NCBI GenBank assembly: GCA_940671915.1
Contig: CALNVZ010003432.1
Coordinates: 13,604,141-13,668,140 of the forward strand
Source of the DNA: Paracentrotus lividus
Lineage: Eukaryota; Echinodermata; Echinoidea; Camarodonta; Echinidae
Direction of reading: 5' to 3'
DNA: 64,000 nt
Both the position numbers and the translations under genes were made by a program. Positions 32,901 to 44,417 of the stretch are shown here, piece by piece. Under the pieces are notes generated by a model. That model saw only the letters and a list, made by a program, of their open reading frames with translations, had not been told where the DNA came from and ran no database searches. Every line of letters starts with the position of its first letter. Positions within the stretch are counted from its first letter, which is position 1.

Positions 32901-35900
32901 TAAAAAAAAAGAAAAGAGCATGAAAGAAAAATGTCTGAGAAGGTTTTAACATAATCCATCAAACGACAAGTTATGAATTAATAATAGTTTTGATTTTTGT
33001 CATGTCCCTTGCAACCTGCTCTTCCACACATTGTGTAATGTAAATTCCATAAACTGCAATTCTTTTCTTTCTTTCTTTTTTTTTCACAGAAGAAATAACT
33101 GTGCATTTGGTATATAATCAAACCCATGTTTGCATACAACCTTCTATGAAATAGATCTGATCCTTCATTAAGAACCATGAAAAACGAAAATATGTGGAAT
33201 TTACAATGACATGAGAGAGCAGCTCAAAATTGATGTTACAAAATCAAAACTTTAGATAACTTAATTTTTTTTTGATGGAGTTTCTTCAAGTCTTCACTGA
33301 TGTTTTCCTTTCATTCTCCTGCTTTTTTTTTTAATGAACCAAATTCCACTAGGAGGACTTCCCCTGTGAATTTAAATTGTTAGGGTTGTATACATTTACT
33401 TACCTGTTTCCTAAAAGGATCAATCAATGCAACGATGGCTGGATAGCGATTCAAGATATCAGCATAAAACTCAATCATATCCTCAGATGTCTTCAGCATA
33501 CCAGACATAACTTCATACTTATTCTTTTCCTGAAAAACAAAATAATATTCAATTATTCGAGAATCTAAAATTTAATGTTTTAATTGAACTTAAATAGAAT
33601 GATTGCTAGGAAAACAATACATATTACCATTAATATTAATTTAAGTTGGATTCACAAAGAATTTTTTCTGAGCTTGAATGTGCTACTATTATTACCATGA
33701 TGTGATGCTCAAGCAGTTAAGAAGTTACTGCCTACCAAGACCCATTTACTTAACCCGGGCCGAGTGTGGCAATTATATATTTTTTTCTCCCTAAGGACCA
33801 TGGGCAGGTAATCAGGATTGTAAATTCATCATACAAACAATACAGCACTAGGTCTACACTGATTTAAAAGTATTAGTTTGGAATATACAAAAACAATCCC
33901 AGAACATGTACAAAAACTAGCGCTTCCCAAAAATAACATCTAGGCATACTTCCTTTGTAAGGAGGTGCTCACAGGACCAAACATATCACCTTCTTTAAAC
34001 AAAATCTCATTGTAATGAACACTTAGGTCATATCAGGACACCTTTCCCCTGGACAATTACCCCCATGACAACTACACCCAAGAAATAGGGTTAGGGTTAG
34101 GTGAAGAGTAAGGGGTAGATTTTTGGTGGGAGTAATTTTCCAGGGGGTAGTTGCCCTAAAAACCAATTAGTTAGAGAAACATGTGCACATTATTGAAATT
34201 GGGATTTGCCTTGTTAAAACAAAATCTCGCATCTGTGCTCTTAATAAAAGGAGTAGACTGTATTTTTTAATGTGATTTTTTTTTTTCCTCCTCTGATTAG
34301 ATCATAATATAAGATGTCACTGAAGTAAATAAAAAGTAGAACTTTATTTCTTACTCCAGCAGAATCTCATTTGAATGAGACCAATACTTACTGGTTCATA
34401 TATTTCATGAGCAGCGCAGTTCAAGGCAATGAAGATGTCCTCTCCTGGTGTTAGTTCCAGGGCTGTCACTGCTTCCTGGACCAGGTCTAAGAGCTGTTCC
34501 GGACGATCGTACTGAGGTGCCAAAGTTCCATTGTCATTGACATAGTAAGCTGGAACCTATATATCAGAATGGAGAAAGGCGAGAAAATTGATTGAAAAGA
34601 TGGATGAAGTTTGATGAATTAACATTAAAATTACATTTTAAGGGTAAAAAATGAGAAAGGAAAGAAACACAACTCCAAAAAAGACAGTAAGGGATATAAG
34701 GTTATACACATGCACATACAGGTTATACACATGCACATACACATTCACATACACATGCACATACAGGATTTATTTACAAATATGAACAAGACATATACTT
34801 AACAATAATAACAACCACATAATTAGCCTTAACATAGCCTTACAGCAGTGAAATTCTATTTATTTTTTTTCTACATAATCTGCTGCCACCATCACTCCCC
34901 AAGAAAAATCAGCTTTAATTCATTGCGTAGGCTATATGAGAGTTCAAGTCAGCTCTGGATCACAGCAAACATTTCAAGTAATGATTAAAATGATATACAG
35001 TTCATCCCAGAAAAAAGTACCGTAAACCCAAATTTGAGAGCCTCATATTAAAATTTTGTAGCTTGTTTGACCTGGATATTTATTTCATGATAAAGAGTAA
35101 CTAATTTGCTATCCGATGATACCAAATTTATACCTAAGCTGTGACTGACTACTGAGCACTTGGTCTTTAAAAAACATGCGTCAAAAGTGAAATGTTCCAA
35201 GTTTGGGCAAAAGCAACCCTTGCATTTCGATAGGCCAAATAATCCTTTGTCTGTTATGAATGCACTCAGGAAGGCCGACCTCAAACAATGAATGGATGAT
35301 CAGAAAGCCAGGTTGCTTCTGAAAAAATTGGAACAATGTGTTTTCGACCAAAGTTTTTTAAAAACTGGAGTGCTCAGTCACCCATGACAGTATACAGGTA
35401 CAATTTTGGTATCACTGGCTAGAATAAGAGTTACTCTTTGTCACAATATAAAAATTATGAAAAAATGAGCAAAGAAAATGGGGTACCATCGGGATTCGAA
35501 CCAGAGACCTCCTGGTTACTAGTCAGGCGCTCTACCATCTGAGCTATAGTAAGCCCCGGATGGGGTGATCCCTAATACCCGTTAACTTTTCAATGCTCGA
35601 GTGGTAACCAGGAGGTCTCTGGTTCGAATCCTGATGGTACCCCATTTTCTTTGCTCATTTTTTCATATTATATATTTCTGGTCAGTTTCCTTCATTATTC
35701 AAAAAAAGATATAAAAATTAATGACAGATAAGTCATACAATTTTGATATGAGGCTCTCAAAGTTGGGTTACTTTTTATTTGGGAAGCACTGTATAGTTTA
35801 AAAACTGAATGACTTACCCCTAACTTAGGGAAGAGGAGTTTTCCAACTTGATGATATACACTGGTCACTTGCTTCATGCCCTACATGAAAGAAAATCATT

Positions 35901-38900
35901 TCAGAGAGAAGAATGTTAATGCACTGGAGAAAAAAGGCAAGGCCTAAACCATACCTGCAATGTAATTTATTAAATCAAATAATTTGCACTGTACTTGTAT
36001 GGATGTTAAGAGACAAAGAAGTCAGTCACTCACGACTGTTCCCATACTGCTCTGAAGTCATTAACACAGTCCACTTCCATTATAATGAGGGACTAAGTGA
36101 AATACCTTGATACATCAAATATTGTTACAGTTCAACCTCACTTATCCTGCTATGTTGGGACCTGCACCCATACGTTTAAGCGATATATGTATGAGAGTAA
36201 TGCATGGTAGGACACCATATGACATTTCTATCAAAATTTATAGGGGGTGGATTTATGGCTTTGTGGTAAAAGATTTACAGGGAGGTGAGATGATTGTAAA
36301 TGATCATGTCTTCCTGTGTGAAAGGAGATGAAAAAACTCTGAACAGGAGAAAATTGAGGTTTTTTATGAGAATTTCAAAAGAAATAAAAGAGGGCACAGT
36401 TCATGGCCGGTTGAAAGAGGATTCTGATTAAATGATGGTCGCATATGCAAGGTTGGACTGCATATAGAAATTAGTATCGGTAGAACTGTCTAATTATTAA
36501 TTTGGAGGTGAACCTTAGCTGATAGCAGCGAAGAGATAAGAGGAGGATCAAATGACCGCGGAGTTGCCGCGTGCTTTATTGATAAAATTGAACAAATCTA
36601 TTCCTGCTTGCCAAAGAGAAAATAATCATTATCTATAATTCTTGCATTTGTTTTACTCAAGTTGGAGCTTGGTAGTGACAGAATCAATAATTATCATTGT
36701 TATTGTATTAATGTAGTCTCAACTCTCATCTTGGTTTTGGTACATGTGTGTATGTCACATTCTACATGTTGCAAACATGTAGACTTATGGAAGACTACGA
36801 TTAAAGATGAAATAAGCCATTCTGTATAATGTATTAAATATAATTTGGGTAGAATAATATCTTTCACTTTTTTTTAACACTTTGATCAAACTAGACTAGA
36901 CTTATATATCACACATACCTCTGTGAGTGAGATTCCTGGTTTAGGGAGGATCATAAGTTCCTTGATGAGATTCTGTTTTCCTGGGGCTGGTTTACCGGAG
37001 CATAATACACTAACCATAGGCATGGGCATCGTCAATACATCCACATCCTACAACAAATGGAATACTAAAACAATTTAGCAGAAGAAACACAAAAAATACT
37101 GGGAAAATGGAATTTATAAGTGAAGTCTGAAAGTAAAGAAAGGGCTTCATTCTTTTAAAAAAAGGACCTTATTATTTCAGGATTGAATAAGACGAAGAAA
37201 CAAAAAAATTACTGAATGCAAGTCCATACACTAAAATCCATACAAAAGAATTTTTGTAATAATCAACTGTTACAATTTCTAGGTTCTTCCAGCAAAGTGT
37301 TAAAAGATTTTTCAATTTCTTATTTGAAAAATATTCCATATTACAGTGCATTTCTATTACTGTATAAGCTCTAACTTTCGCAGGGGTTTTACTTTCGCAA
37401 ATTTCGCGAGTGACAAAGCAAGTGTGAATTTAACACCACACGAATAAATCCCAGTATGGGATGAGGGAGGTTGTGTGAATGTGTTTGAGAGTTGTGAACT
37501 CGAATTGTACGACACGCGAATATGCGCCAGAAGAACTCAATCGTTTATGTACGCGAATATATGAGCTTATACAGTATTCACTGGTAGGCAGTTCTATGTC
37601 GTATGAAAGAGTAATACATTGTAGTAACTTTATTGGTTACGTAAAATGCCACCCATCTAAAAGAACTGGAGACACATGATGTCGGTGGGGTGACAAAACC
37701 TTGTATCTCAAAAATGCTAAGTGTTAAGGAGAGCAAATAAAAAAACATGGTGACCAATGAATGCACTATACCCTATTGGATCGTCTTTTCTTTGACATGC
37801 TTAAGCAGCTTCATTTTTGGGGATAAGACGGGTGGGATTTGGACAGGACATCACCTGACTGATTACCAGGAGTTAACAGACACAAAAAGAGTAATTTTAA
37901 GTTTCTGTCACCCCATCGACAATGAATTTAAATAAATTCATTATTACGGATTGAAAATAATCACTAGAGGGTATTTGCAAACTTATTCCCGAGATTCCTT
38001 GAGATTCATATAGACTATGTTTTTTTTTTTGATAATTTTTCTTCACCCCATCGACAATGAATTACACTAAATAAATTCATTATTACGGATTGAAAATAAT
38101 CACTAGAGGGTATTTGCAAACTTATTCCCGAGATTCCTTGAGATTCATATAGACTATGTTTTTTTTTTTGATAATTTTTCTTCACTTGATAAAGAGTTGC
38201 AGCTGCACTCTAAAGCTTGTAAGGGAGTGAACACTTTTTGCGAGAATGATCAATCATGAATTTCCTTGAAAGCTACTGAACACTTTTTGCGAGAGTGATC
38301 ACAAATTTCCTTGTTGACCATAAGACAAATGAATACCCTCTAGCAATTAATGAATTAGACCTACCACATTGCCTGCAGCATTGCAGATATGCTCATACAG
38401 CTCCACCTTCCTCACTGCAGCCCCCGCCATAGCAACGGCCTGAGAGACGGCACAAGCCGCACTGCATCCTGGGTAGAGCGGCTCCTTTGGCTCCTCCAAG
38501 GTAAATATGGCTGACCTGGCGCTCCCCGCCTTCTTCTTTCCCTTGGGTGAGATGGTTTTCTCCTCCTTAACCGGCTCTTTGGGTTCCTGGTTAAGCTCTG
38601 CCTCGATTCGCTGGAGCCGTTCCTCCTCTTCTTTCTGGTCGGCTTCAGCTTTCAGCTTGTCAATCAATGTTCTGCAAAGAAAATGGATGCAACTGGCTCA
38701 AATGCAGTCCACTCTTGTTATGGTAAGTACAGATAAAATAGCCTGAATTCACAAAGGTGGTTTCAAAACCGTGGACTGAAACCATGGATTATGTAGATTT
38801 TGTGTAATAACTACATGTACGCTTAATTTTAGCACGGACATTGAGAAGTCCAATATGAATGCGCGATTTTATAATAACACACTAGAATTACGCCAGTTGC

Positions 38901-41900
38901 TATGGTTTTGACATAATGAGCCCACTGTTTTAAATTAATGAGTCCACTGTTGAGTCAATGGTTTATTTACATTACTTTAAATAAACAGCAGACTTAACCA
39001 TAGCGACAAGCGTAAATATAGCGCTCTGTGACAAAATCGTGCATTCATATTGGACCTTTCTCACAGTACGCGCCAAATTAAGCGTAATTATTACACAAAA
39101 TTTACATAATCCACGGTTTTGAAACCACCTTTGTGAATTCAGGCCAATGAGATTTGACTCTCCCGGTCCCAATTTCAAACATATGCACATGTACCCATGT
39201 ATATCATGTGTTCAGTATAATAAAATTCAATGAGGTATTCAGCTTGGTTCCGAACACCTTGCTATAACAGGAGTGGACTGTATATGGATCTTTCTATGGT
39301 TCTATGATAATAGGTGAAGGGTCACACATTTTTCCCCTTTCTCTCTTTTTTTCTATTCAATACAACCTTTTTTTTTTAATTAGCAAATTTATTGCTCATA
39401 TAAGATGAATTCATAAACAAATAAAATATTGTGATATCCCATTAGTTTGTTCATGATTACTGTTTGAACTGCTTATATTGCAATACAACATCCATATTAA
39501 TTTCTGCAATGTATTGTTTTATTCTGTTTTAATACTTTTGCAGTTCAAATAAAATGTAAAATCGTAATTTAAATTCTGTTAACGAGTTCAGAATTTCAAA
39601 CTATATATGACCTCATATGACCTGAATATCCTTAATATCTTTAAAATGACTTGTTATGATACCGGTATCAAAAGTCAATAAACACATTGTCTAAATATAA
39701 TAAAACATCCCATCACAACAGATAAAGTAAGTAGGAGTACAGTAGCGGACCCAGTCATACATCACACAATTAAAAGTATTAGCCCATGCCCAAACATAAT
39801 GGAGCCGCTATTGTCCCCAGACAATTGGGACTGCACAATCTAGAAATCCTGGATCCGCGCCTGGACTATAATATTTACATGATAACATCATCAGCCTCTT
39901 TCTGTTCTGTTGGATCTACTCCACACAATGCCTCTGTGAGAGGCCCATTGATCAGAGAAACTGCTGCATCTGTATTCATCTGTCTCTCTTTCTCATCGGT
40001 TTCTCTCTTCTCTAGAGGAATGTTATCTGGATAGTGGTTGTAGCTGCTTGCAGTGGCAGTCGAGAAATGCTGTAAAAAATATTGATATAAAATGACACAA
40101 TTAATTGGATAATAAAGAAGGGTGTCCAGTCAGTGGCACAACCACAGACATACATTTGTATTATTAATGTTTTTAGGGTAGTGGCTGTGGCTGCCTGCAG
40201 TGGTAGTTGAGATATGCTTTAAACGATATAGATTAAGTTTCATGATGTTTCATGATGTAACTGGATATTAAACACATTTAGATCCAGAAGTTTTGAGTAA
40301 CTATCGTCCTGTGTCTAGGTTATCATTTGTATCTAAACTCATTGAGAGAGTGGTGGTCAGTCAAACTCAAAAATATCTTGATGAAAATAATTTGTTGAAT
40401 TCTAACTCAATCTGCATATAGAGCTTTCCATAGCACTGAGACAGCCCTAGTCCGTGTCCAAAATGATATCTTGTGTGGCTTGATAAGAAACAAGAAACCA
40501 TATTGGTACTTTTGGACTTTTCTTCGGCTTTTGAAACAATCGATCTTTGCTTCCTGAAGCAAAGGTTATCCTCAAGGTTTGGATTTGGTGGTACTGCCTT
40601 GAAGTGGTATGTATCTTATTTTTCTGATCGTGTCCAGTCTGTGTCTATAATTCTGTGAATTCTGACAGACATAACTTGTGGTGTGGAGTCCACAAGGCTC
40701 TGTCGCTGGTCCGTTAATTTTTACAATGTTTATTATCTCCCCTTCAGGATATCATAAGTGCACACGGTATTTCATGTATGATGTATGCTGATGATGTTCA
40801 GCTATATATAACTTTCAGTGCTAGGGAACGCTCTTGTGCTATCCAGAAATTGGAAAGTTGTTTGAATGATGTAAAATCTTGGTCAATTAAGAACAAGCTT
40901 GCTTTAATGATTCTAAGACTGAACTTGTACACTTTTTTTCTAAGTATAGCTTGATGTTCCACAAATTAGTGTAAGGATGGGCAGGTCTGTAATTGAGCCT
41001 TCAAACATAGCGTGGAATCTTGGTGCTGTCATGGATTCATCTCTTTCCATGTCTCAAAATGTTGATGTTATATGTTAAATCTGCCTTTGTAGCTTTAAGA
41101 AAATAAGTAAAATCTGTAGGTTTCTTGACCAGAATATAGCCCATCGTCTTATCCATGCATTTGTCACATCTCCGTTAGATAGTTGTAATTCCCTTCTCTT
41201 TGGTATTCCAACAAAAATAACCTCAAAGCTCCAACGCATCCAGAACACTGCGGCTTGTCTGGTTTCTTGTGTCCCTCGTTCTTCCCATATTACTCCTGTG
41301 CTTCGTAAACTCCATTGGCTTCCTATTACTTCTCGTATCACCTACAAATTCTTCTTCTTACTTTTAAGTCTTATCATGGTCTAGCTCCTTCATATTCTCT
41401 TGAACTCCTTCCTCGATACCAGCCTGCTCGAGTTTCTACGTTCTGCTTCTCAATCTCTCCTTTCTAGATCTCATACTTCTTACAAACAATACGGTCAACG
41501 TTCTTTTTCTTATGCAGCTTCGTTTCTTTGGAACAATCTCCCCCTACAAATTCGAAATGCTAGCTCTGTTAATACATTCAAAGTTATGCTTAAAACTTAT
41601 CTTTTTAAATCTTAATTCGCTCATGTCATATCCTTGTTGGCCAATTTTGGCCCACTCCGTGTATTCATTTTACTTTATGATCTGTTGAAGATTTAACAGA
41701 CTTGTTGAAATTTTGTAAAATTACTTTTGATACATTTTTTAGTGCAAATTATCTTCTTCTGTTTTTCAATTATCTTCTTCTTTTTTTCAGTTCATTTTTC
41801 TTTTCTCTCAACCGCTTAGAGGCAATTCTGCAATTTTGCGGTATATAAAATTATTATTATTATTATTATTATATAATGGAAGAACGTAAGTCCTACAAAA

Positions 41901-43194
41901 TATCAGGCAGTTTGTAATGGGAATGCAGAGTTAACACCTCTTTTTTTATTTTTTACTCTCTTTTAGTTACATGTTTGAGATGCCATATACAGAATTGAAA
42001 TGTTCATTTAGACCATTATTTGCATTTAAATCTGCCTGAAATTCACAATAATTCCAGCAATATTTCAACTGAATTGAAATTGAATAACCCTAGATATAGG
42101 AAAAACATTTTAAGGAAATAACATGTATACTGACATTCAAACCTTATGACTGATAAAAGAAGCTCACCCAGAAAGCTAAATTTACCTATTTGCTGGGGTG
42201 TACATGTACCATAAGGTATTATCACAATGCTTTTACAATTTAGAAATTATACGTCAAATAACCTGTAAGTATAGATTGCATGCATTTTAATAAATCAATT
42301 TATTAAACACAAGATAGCTATGTCTTATAAGCTCATACCTTGTCCAATCCTTTGATGATACAGGAGATATCAGCTTGGACTGTCGGTTGACCTTTACTAT
42401 CTAAGACCTCTCTCCCAGTAACTTTGTGAATCACTGGAGTCTTGGCCTTATTCTCAAAATATTCAGACTATAGTAAAAGTGGGATAAAATTGAACATTTC
42501 TTTAAAACATCTTAAAAGCAATTAAGAAAGATGTATCAAATAAAACATACTGGTAGAAATCTTTTCTTCTTTTTTTCTACAGTTAAATTTGGTAGAATAT
42601 TTTAGAGATATAGATAAAATACCTAAGAAAAAGCAGATTTGTAAAAAGTCTGAGTTATATCACAATTTGATGATATCAACAACAAATAATGCAAAGGAAT
42701 TTCATTCTTTTGATGGATCAGAAGAGTACATTTATTATCCAATGACTTTTATTATTCAAGAAAAATGATGTATGCCATAATTAAAGTATTTGATCAAGAC
42801 TTGAAACAACAGATTACAGTTTTTTATAGCTCACAGATTATGAACTTTCCTACTTTTTCTTAACAAAACAAAATCCTTTTCTTCTTAATAGGGCCTACTC
42901 ATTTCTTTAGGTAATATTTCATGCATAGTTGTGAACATGTTCCTTTTGAATTCTTGTGCTTAGAAACGTGAATTAAGCGATGAATTGTTAAGGACTTTGC
43001 CTCATTAATTGTTATTTATCTAGACTCTATCTTACCAAATAACCATAGACGTCAGCAGGATTTTCATGAAACATATTATTCAGGACTTCCTCAATCTTTT
43101 CAGGTACTTGGTTTTCCTTGTAGAAATGGACTGCCCTCTGTTTTATCTCATAGAACTCCCTTGCACTCCTCTCAGAAGCTCTGCTAGCAGCCAT
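29718..43194 (-). CDS. ENO4: Enolase 4-like protein, 11 coding exons
   Basis: ENO4 is the divergent enolase linked in mammals to the sperm flagellum. Exons (minus): 43194-43036, 42467-42339, 40069-39879, 38671-38365, 37047-36919, 35880-35818, 34556-34392, 33529-33404, 31976-31784, 31180-31113 and 29930-29718; 580 aa, somewhat shorter than the roughly 625 of human ENO4. Seen: an N-terminal helix with PADVYGYL (~46-53); the enolase N-domain GREVLDSKGQPTVQADI (~67-83); an ENO4-type charged insert KEEEERLQRIEAELNQEP (exon 4); barrel motifs NRYPAIVALIDPF, TTVTNIIQA and GDTSDTFLADL; and the C-terminal KFGAPVRGERVSKYNRL with a proline/acidic tail. Canonical Mg ligands and the catalytic His appear replaced. 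All junctions keep frame. The N-terminal domain and insert distinguish it from ordinary enolase. Confidence 0.92.
30248..30270. repeat. (AC)n microsatellite
   Basis: About 11 AC units in ENO4 intron 10. Confidence 0.9.
30337..30570 (+). mobile_element. TACTGTA...TACAGTA MITE, copy 1
   Basis: Begins TACTGTATTCGCTATTA and ends CGATTACAGTA. The interior is rich in GCGCGAAAT-type words (TTTTGCGCGATTAATTTTTT, GCATTTACGTACGAA). Copies at 54443-54724 (minus) and 56784-57018. In ENO4 intron 10. Confidence 0.7.
30791..30981. repeat. Foldback MITE-like element, copy 2
   Basis: TAGGCGCCTTCTCCAAA at the left, TTTGGAGAAGGCGCCTTA at the right; family of 1944-2223, including the GATTCTATTCAAAAGCCGAT segment common to both. 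Confidence 0.65.
31113..31180 (-). CDS. ENO4: ENO4 exon 10
   Basis: 68 nt, EASVTALSSVPGDTSDTFLADL; equivalent to SHRSGETEDTFIADL with the catalytic His replaced by Ser. Confidence 0.87.
31467..31606. repeat. 140-bp foldback with AAGTTARTAGGCCTA arms
   Basis: The left arm GGTCGGTATTCTCGAAGGG and right arm CCCTTCAAGAATACCGGCC are inverse, as are the inner GTGACTAAAGTTA and TAACTTTAGTCAC. In ENO4 intron 9. Confidence 0.7.
31784..31976 (-). CDS. ENO4: ENO4 exon 9
   Basis: Residues 424-488: DSEVWCKLCERL, YIIGEHVYPRVEKF and LRMRQMTTVTNIIQAATIIK. Canonical GDDL and LLKVNQIGTVTE positions appear as GEHV and LRMRQMTTVTN. Confidence 0.87.
32040..32165. repeat. Degenerate TTGGTCTAATT block, left part of copy 3
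   Basis: Same short-unit block as 32455-32745; the two parts are separated by a LINE fragment. Confidence 0.55.
32166..32460 (+). mobile_element. 5'-truncated CR1/L2-like LINE 3' end with (CTTAT)n tail
   Basis: Reads TRTKATLGDCAFSYAAPKLW, NQLPITIRMAQSVPVFKSLL, KTHLSREAFK and a stop, a C-terminus shared by many CR1-like ORF2 proteins, then a 3' UTR with GCGCTATATAAATTAAT and a CTTATCTTAT tail. It interrupts the TTGGTCTAATT block in ENO4 intron 8. Confidence 0.75.
32455..32745. repeat. Degenerate TTGGTCTAATT block, right part of copy 3
   Basis: The first half uses TTGGTCTAATTGCC words, the second their complement (GGGAATTAGACAAAATGG), giving a loose overall palindrome centred near 32575. Confidence 0.65.
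33404..33529 (-). CDS. ENO4: ENO4 exon 8
   Basis: Residues 382-423: KTSEDMIEFYADILNRYPAI, then VALIDPFRKQ, equivalent to SIEDPF with the Glu ligand replaced by Ile. Confidence 0.88.
34392..34556 (-). CDS. ENO4: ENO4 exon 7
   Basis: Residues 327-381: NDNGTLAPQYDRPEQLLDLV and EDIFIALNCAAHEIYEP. The latter aligns with the MDVAASEF strand, with Asp (Mg ligand) replaced by Asn. Confidence 0.87.
34996..35793. mobile_element. Tc1-like MITE with nested SINE pair
   Basis: Ends TACAGTTCATCCCAG and GGGAAGCACTGTA, with further inverse matches (GAGAGCCTCATAT, AAGTAACCC-type) over about 55 bp and TA at both borders. Its interior is interrupted at 35455-35690 by an inverted pair of SINE copies. Terminal sequence is related to 28272-28712. 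In ENO4 intron 6. Confidence 0.6.
35455..35690. mobile_element. Inverted pair of tRNA-Thr-like SINE segments
   Basis: The left copy (minus) has a full tRNA-like head; the right copy (plus) has only the half from GGTAACCAGGAGGTCTCTGG through the tail ending TTTCTGGTCAG. They meet near 35610. Both match units of the array at 21400-22342. Confidence 0.7.
35818..35880 (-). CDS. ENO4: ENO4 exon 6
   Basis: 21 codons, GMKQVTSVYHQVGKLLFPKL; equivalent to the EVYHNLK helix of enolase. Donor GGG|GTAAGT. Confidence 0.85.
36919..37047 (-). CDS. ENO4: ENO4 exon 5
   Basis: Residues 263-305, DVDVLTMPMPMVSVLCSGK to LPKPGISLTE; aligns with the LPVPAFNVINGG...EFMILP region of enolases, where the Asn-Gly-Gly is now Cys-Ser-Gly. 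Confidence 0.86.
37358..37576. mobile_element. 219-bp MITE with 14-bp perfect TIR
   Basis: TACTGTATAAGCTC at the left and GAGCTTATACAGTA at the right are exact inverse. Internal CGCGAA-type words recall the family at 30337-30570, but the body differs. In ENO4 intron 4. Confidence 0.7.
37909..38182. repeat. ~134-bp recent tandem duplication
   Basis: Two nearly identical copies starting CACCCCATCGACAATGAATT (about 37911 and 38044), each running through TCACTAGAGGGTATTTGC to a T run and GATAATTTTTCTT; only a 4-base difference near the start was noticed. In ENO4 intron 4. Confidence 0.85.
38365..38671 (-). CDS. ENO4: ENO4 exon 4 (lysine/glutamate-rich insert)
   Basis: Residues 160-262. A charged segment DQKEEEERLQRIEAELNQEP and KGKKKAGSARS precede AACAVSQAVAMAGA and ELYEHICNAAG (enolase-like helix). 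The insert is the ENO4 hallmark. Acceptor TCTTTGCAG, donor GTG|GTAGGT. Confidence 0.88.
38741..39144. mobile_element. 404-bp foldback, GCCTGAATTCACAAAGG ends
   Basis: The first ~34 bases and last ~34 bases are perfect inverse (GCCTGAATTCACAAAGGTGG at the left). Inner arms also pair (GCTTAATTT, TGCTATGGTTTTGAC-type). In ENO4 intron 3. A relative with GGCCCGAATTCACAAA ends is at 46710-46972. Confidence 0.8.
39740..39863. mobile_element. Short CAGGCGCGGATCC-family element beside ENO4 exon 3
   Basis: CAGTAGCGGACCCAG at the left, CTGGATCCGCGCCTG at the right, flanked by GAGTA and GACTA. It shares TTGTCCCCAGACAATTGGGA with 17529-17672 and lies 15 bases beyond the exon 3 donor. Confidence 0.6.
39879..40069 (-). 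CDS. ENO4: ENO4 exon 3
   Basis: Residues 97-160: STATASSYNHYPDN..., INGPLTEALCGVDPTEQKEA, matching the GSGPISQLLCGL-type region of the enolase N-domain. Donor AT|GTAAAT; a short TIR element begins 15 bases beyond it. Confidence 0.85.
40260..41870 (+). pseudogene. CR1-like non-LTR retrotransposon remnant (ORF2)
   Basis: Fragments of reverse transcriptase occur in several frames: SNYRPVSR-like text near 40300; VLLDFSSAFETIDLCFLKQR and FGFGGTALKWYVSYFSDRVQ (40510-40640); a CGVESTRLCR region; YADDVQLYITFS (about 40780-40830); and the C-terminal SYAASFLWNNLPLQIRNASS, FKVMLKTYLFKS (41500-41612). It ends with an (ATT)n tail at ~41849-41870. Frameshifts show it is dead. In ENO4 intron 2. Confidence 0.8.
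42339..42467 (-). CDS. ENO4: ENO4 exon 2
   Basis: Residues 54-96, including VTGREVLDSKGQPTVQADI, the enolase N-terminal motif. Acceptor TTTACTATAG, donor AAG|GTATGA. Confidence 0.9.
43036..43194 (-). CDS. ENO4: ENO4 exon 1
   Basis: Residues 1-53, MAASRASERSAREFYEIKQR to PADVYGYL, an N-terminal module outside canonical enolase. Donor TTG|GTAAG. Confidence 0.87.
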
Positions 43195-44417
43195 CTTGGA
43201 TTTTTATTCCTCTCTTCCCACTTTTAAGTTTTACCTGTTAAAATATGAAACGACAGAGATGCACAATAGATCTATTAATAATATCATAAAAGTATGTTTG
43301 ACAAATATGTTTTGTTTAATTAAAACATACACTAGTATGAAGGAAGTGCCTAAGTCTACGCACGTAAAATTTTACCTCAATTTCAATAAAAAGTAAAATA
43401 TTATTTCAAGATTCATCAATGCTATTCCATTCTTCATATTTTAATGATCAATTAAGCCAAAAATTTTAAGAAATCATAGAACAATGTTTTTTTATGATTT
43501 TTTGACAGGCTTGTCCTTTTGAGTAGCAAAATTGGATAGTGCCCATGTCTGCGCACACACTCATTTTGAACGCAAATCAAGCACACGCAAGTTTTTGTCT
43601 TTCAATTTTTGAGAATGGTTGAAATTTTCAGGGTAGCAAATAAAACTTGCTGAAAACCATTGTTAATCAATTATTTTCACAGTTTTTTGTATCAAAATGG
43701 ATTGTTGGTGTTAAGATTGAAGGTTGATATTAGTTGGGGCTTTTGTTCTATCAAATTCGCGCATTTACATGGGTGTGCAGACATAGGCACTCTTACCATA
43801 CATTAAAAAAAATTATTAGAGTAGAAATTAATGCTGTGCATTTGAACAATGAATCATTTAAAAATGTACTTTAGGTATACACATCAATCATAGCTGGGGG
43901 TATTGATTTGCCATTTTTTGCTCTCTGGAATCAAAATGCTTTCAATTTCACTTGCTGTAAATCTGGATTTATCTGAATGCAAATAACCAACATCACCTCA
44001 CATCACTAGATCTAGATATCTATGCATCAACATTGTAGCTATGAGTGCCTCACATCAATGTCATCATTTATCAACGTAATGAAAGATAAAACTCACATTG
44101 ATCTGTAAACTACTAACTTATTAAATTGTTCAAAGTTCATAGCATTCACGGAAACATGTGATAAAAAAATAATAATGAATGAAACCACAAAAAGCTCATC
44201 ACGACATCATCAGAGTCATTGTTAAACATCATCATCTTTCAATAACAATGCACTCATTTCCAATTAAAAAAAAAAATAAAAATAAAAAACTGATTCCCGA
44301 TCTGTCTCTCCATAAAAAAAAAGGGCTAACAAATTATTATTAGGAACGAAAGACAACGACTACCAGAACATGGAACGTTTACCATTTAATATGAATAGTT
44401 TATCTTGTAAAACTTAC

